Translations under genes and position numbers: made by a program
In this document: positions 61,632 through 64,000 of the stretch, in pieces
How positions within the stretch are numbered: the stretch's first letter is position 1
Layout: each line of letters begins with the position of its first letter
DNA from: Draconibacterium halophilum
GTDB lineage: Bacteria > Bacteroidota > Bacteroidia > Bacteroidales > Prolixibacteraceae
Assembly: GCF_010448835.1 (NCBI RefSeq)
Contig: NZ_CP048409.1
Location: 186,001-250,000 of the forward strand
Direction of reading: 5' to 3'
Length of the DNA stretch: 64,000 nucleotides
The notes under the pieces: generated by a model
The model's input: only the letters and a program-made list of their open reading frames with translations
Database searches by the model: none
What the model was told of the DNA's origin: nothing

Positions 61632-62044
61632 GGAAAAAGCTCGTGCTGTGCATAATCGCGATGAAAAGTACGCTGTCTGCAGCGCGGACAAATTGCCCTT
61701 TTTAAACGATGAATATTTGTAAGTTTCAGTCGGGCTTTACAGTCCCTGCAACGGAATTCGCTTTTATGTACCGCCTCTTCATTCTCAAAAACTGTGACTT
61801 CAATTTTGTCATACAACGTTTTACAATGCGGGCATTTATATACCTGAAAACCGGCTTTCAAGTGTAAATTCTCGGATGTCTTTGCCATCTTCCGAAGCAA
61901 ATCGTGTGTTTTGTAATGAAAGATGCGGGTACGTTGTTTCAGGTATTCGCTAACCGGCTGCGAATGAACCAGAAAACCATGCCCCTGGTTAAAGCTTTCG
62001 GTAAAACCACAATGATCGCAACAGTATGAATAAGCATGTCCCAT
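61628..62044 (-). CDS. Multi-zinc-ribbon protein, hypothetical
   Basis: The 138-residue protein has four cysteine pairs: CCDHC near the N-terminus, then CPHC, CRDC and CPRC in the C-terminal half. Together they could form two zinc ribbons. The middle is helical and basic (KTHDLLRKMAKTS). No signal peptide is visible. Zinc-ribbon proteins of this size often bind nucleic acid or proteins, but I do not recognise this one. It stands alone on the minus strand. Confidence 0.7.
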   Translation of the reverse strand: MGHAYSYCCDHCGFTESFNQGHGFLVHSQPVSEYLKQRTRIFHYKTHDLLRKMAKTSENLHLKAGFQVYKCPHCKTLYDKIEVTVFENEEAVHKSEFRCRDCKARLKLTNIHRLKRAICPRCRQRTFHRDYAQHELFP

Positions 62045-62169
62045 CTGTTAAAATTAATTATTTTCAAGCGACAATTAAATGTTGTAAAGTATAGTTTACC
62101 AAAAAATCCTTCTGCCTGAAACATTTTTTAAACTCATCTGTATTAAATACATACATAAAAATATTCAAA

Positions 62170-62730
62170 ATGAGGTTAATTATATTTACAGCACTCGTAT
62201 TAAGCATATCGTTCAGCAGTTTTTCTCAAGAATTAAATGTTGGCGATAAAGCACCTTCGTTTTCTACCGTAGCCGACGATGGCTCAACATGGAATGTAAA
62301 CGATTATTTGGGCGACAAATTTATTGTGGTTTATTTTTATCCGGCAGCAATGACAGGTGGTTGTACAAAACAAGCCTGTGCCTACCGCGACATGAAAACT
62401 GAGATTGATAAAGCCAATGCTGTTGTGGTTGGAATTAGCGGCGATAATGTTGAAGGTCTTCAGCTTTTTAAAAAGGCCAACGACCTTAATTTCCCTTTAT
62501 TATCGGACGAAAATGGTGAAATTGCCAAAAAATTTGGAGTCCCTTTACGTGATGGAGGAAAGATTACCCGCGAAATTGAGGGACAGAATTTTGAGTTGGT
62601 TCGGGGAGCTACTGCTTCGCGCTGGACATTCATAATCGACAAAAAAGGCAATATTGTTTATAAAAATACAGACGTTGACGCAAGTAAAGACTCTGCCGAA
62701 ATATTGGATTTTCTAAAAAACAATGCTTAA
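62170..62730 (+). CDS. Exported peroxiredoxin (BCP/AhpC-TSA type)
   Basis: The 186-residue protein has a signal peptide (cleavage near SFSQ) and a thioredoxin fold with VGDKAPSFSTVADDG and the active-site stretch FYPAAMTGGCTKQACAYRD. The first Cys is the peroxidatic one, and a second Cys five residues later matches the resolving Cys of BCP. It should reduce peroxides in the periplasm. It is followed 35 bp later by a small exported protein. Start at the ATG at 62170. Confidence 0.9.
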   Translation: MRLIIFTALVLSISFSSFSQELNVGDKAPSFSTVADDGSTWNVNDYLGDKFIVVYFYPAAMTGGCTKQACAYRDMKTEIDKANAVVVGISGDNVEGLQLFKKANDLNFPLLSDENGEIAKKFGVPLRDGGKITREIEGQNFELVRGATASRWTFIIDKKGNIVYKNTDVDASKDSAEILDFLKNNA

Positions 62731-62765
62731 ATTGCAACAATTACAAACCCATAATTTAAGTGAAG

Positions 62766-63170
62766 ATGATAAAATTAAGAGCAATTTTAATTGTTGGGCT
62801 ACTGTGTTTTTTACTCCCTGTGAAAAACAGTAGTGCCCAGGCAGAAGTTTTTAAAAACGGCGACTCCTACGTTTTTGTGTACAACGAGATTGGGGCAGAT
62901 GATGACACCACTCGCTGGGAAACAAGCAACTATGCTTCTAAAAGCACAATTTCAGCATCGGGAAATATTGTAAAAACACTTTATTATCAGCTCCAGAACG
63001 ACCACCCTTTTATGGGATACTCTTTTGTTTTTGGTGCTAGTATTAATGTTGGTGATGCGAAATTGGTTGATGAGAGAGTCTTTTTGAAAAAAGACGGAAG
63101 CTTTAAAGTTACTATTCACAGTAACGGTGCAGGAACTCGTCTTCCCATCGGGTGGATAATCGAAGATTAA
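62766..63170 (+). CDS. Small exported hypothetical protein
   Basis: The 134-residue product has a signal peptide (MIKLRAILIVGLLCFLLPV, cleavage near SSAQA) and a beta-rich acidic body (NGDSYVFVYNEIGADDDTT, FGASINVGDAKLVDERVF). The start is the ATG at 62766; a GTG at 62760 would add two residues. It follows the peroxiredoxin in the same direction and may share its transcript. No family recognised. Confidence 0.65.
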   Translation: MIKLRAILIVGLLCFLLPVKNSSAQAEVFKNGDSYVFVYNEIGADDDTTRWETSNYASKSTISASGNIVKTLYYQLQNDHPFMGYSFVFGASINVGDAKLVDERVFLKKDGSFKVTIHSNGAGTRLPIGWIIED

Positions 63171-63214
63171 AATAATTTTTACATTCATTTTTACCACTCA
63201 ACAGGCTTAAAAAC

Positions 63215-63222
63215 TATCTTTG
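63215..63222 (+). promoter_or_regulatory. Candidate -7 box of mfd
   Basis: TATCTTTG matches TAnnTTTG exactly. It overlaps the first possible TTG start (63220), which favours translation from a later codon. Confidence 0.55.
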
Positions 63223-63237
63223 CGCAAAACTCAGGTT

Positions 63238-64000
63238 TTGGAAACAACCACGTTTCTAAAATATTTCGAGGGGCATAGTGCTATTGCCAAGGTGGTAAAA
63301 AAAGCCGATGTCCCCCCGGGTGAATTGATTCACCTGCATGGGCTTATTGGGTCTTCTAAAACCGTTTTACTCGCCAAGGTATTTCAGGAAATTCAAAAAA
63401 ACTGTGTTGTACTATTAAACGACCGCGAAGAAGCTGCCTATTTTTACGACGATCTGAATAACCTGGGACTATCCGAGAATACACTTTTTCTGCCCTCTTC
63501 CTACAAACGATCGGTGCAGTACGACAGCCCGGAGCAGGAAAATATTGTGCAGCGCACTGAAGTGTTGAACCTGCTTTCAGCAGCAGAAAAACCCTACTTT
63601 GTTATTTCGTATCCCGAGGCTATTATCGAGAAAGTAATTTCTAACGATAGCCTCGAAAGCAATACACTGCAAGTAAGAAGTGGCGATAAAATATCCATCG
63701 ATTTCATCAACGAATTTTTATACGAATACGGATTCGAGCGGGTAGACTTTGTTTATGAGCCCGGCCAGTTTTCGGTGCGCGGAAGTATTGTCGACATCTT
63801 TTCGTTTTCGCACGAAGATCCGTTTCGCCTCGATTTTTTTGGTGATGAAGTTGACTCTATCCGTAGTTTCGATATCGAGAATCAACTTTCGAAAGATCGT
63901 TTAAACCACATCACCATCGTTCCGAATATTCAAAACAGTTCGGTGGAAGGCGAGCGAGTTTCGTTTATCGATTTTCGGAATAAAGAATGCCTGTGGTTTG
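63238..64000 (+). CDS. mfd: Transcription-repair coupling factor Mfd, N-terminal part
   Basis: The gene runs off the window; about 254 residues are visible. They read as the UvrB-like N-terminal module of Mfd: LHGLIGSSKTVLLAKVF (a degenerate Walker-like loop), VVLLNDREEAAYFYDDLNNL, VISYPEAIIEKV, YEPGQFSVRGSIVDIFSF and DFFGDEVDSIRSFD. Mfd removes stalled RNA polymerase and recruits UvrA. No ATG is available; TTG codons lie at 63220 and 63238, and the -7 box at 63215-63222 makes 63238 the better choice. The helicase domains lie outside the window. Confidence 0.93.
   Translation, partial: METTTFLKYFEGHSAIAKVVKKADVPPGELIHLHGLIGSSKTVLLAKVFQEIQKNCVVLLNDREEAAYFYDDLNNLGLSENTLFLPSSYKRSVQYDSPEQENIVQRTEVLNLLSAAEKPYFVISYPEAIIEKVISNDSLESNTLQVRSGDKISIDFINEFLYEYGFERVDFVYEPGQFSVRGSIVDIFSFSHEDPFRLDFFGDEVDSIRSFDIENQLSKDRLNHITIVPNIQNSSVEGERVSFIDFRNKECLWF

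Overview
This 64 kb window comes from a Bacteroidota chromosome, most likely Marinilabiliales/Prolixibacteraceae-like. The clues are a type IX secretion (T9SS) C-terminal domain, a periplasmic propeller sensor kinase paired with a LytTR regulator, a TraR/DksA-like protein without zinc cysteines, a three-subunit SdhCAB/Frd, many TAnnTTTG promoter -7 boxes, and palindromic repeats between genes. I see no rRNA, tRNA, CRISPR array or prophage. Function calls rest on motifs read by eye; no database search was run.

Layout. 1-2000: start of a metal-binding lipoprotein (ZnuA-like), YidD and a ROK glucokinase. 2024-14080: a sensor kinase whose reading frame is split, its LytTR response regulator, two paralogous secreted proteins and a 1917-residue repeat protein with a T9SS tail. 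14369-24610: housekeeping and sugar genes (DNA polymerase III delta', pgk, beta-mannosidase, kbl, gltX). 24686-33449: a minus-strand run encoding a tetraheme cytochrome fused to a formylglycine-enzyme-like domain, a Tat-exported Gfo/Idh oxidoreductase, two glycosyltransferases and a small membrane protein. A transmembrane SARP-like regulator is transcribed divergently from this run, and three direct repeats exactly 11 bp apart lie in the shared intergenic region.

33459-38888: tryptophanase, a HAD phosphatase, and a pterin locus made of a frameshifted folM-like reductase, folX and folK. The folK coding region is fused in frame behind an intact-looking REP-associated tyrosine transposase (RAYT), with REP-like palindromes on both sides. 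Upstream of this locus lie a MITE-like element and an array of short palindromes spaced about 41 bp apart. 38889-45873: ribE, cysS, lspA, a traR-like gene and ileS. 46157-51358: a sulfatase, a glycogen-binding-type protein, BtpA, a CPBP protease and a hypothetical gene. 51815-55258: the sdhCAB operon. 55723-59331: a sugar-acid or polyol module (dehydrogenase lacking its structural zinc cysteines, Gfo/Idh, GntP permease). 59614-64000: an acetyltransferase, two paralogous exported proteins, a zinc-ribbon protein, a peroxiredoxin, a small exported protein and the start of mfd.

The most promising points are the RAYT-FolK fusion and the transmembrane SARP-like regulator with its candidate 11-bp-phased operator beside the tetraheme/FGE-like operon. 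The frame breaks in folM and the sensor kinase lie at or next to homopolymer runs, so sequencing error must be excluded before they are read as biology.
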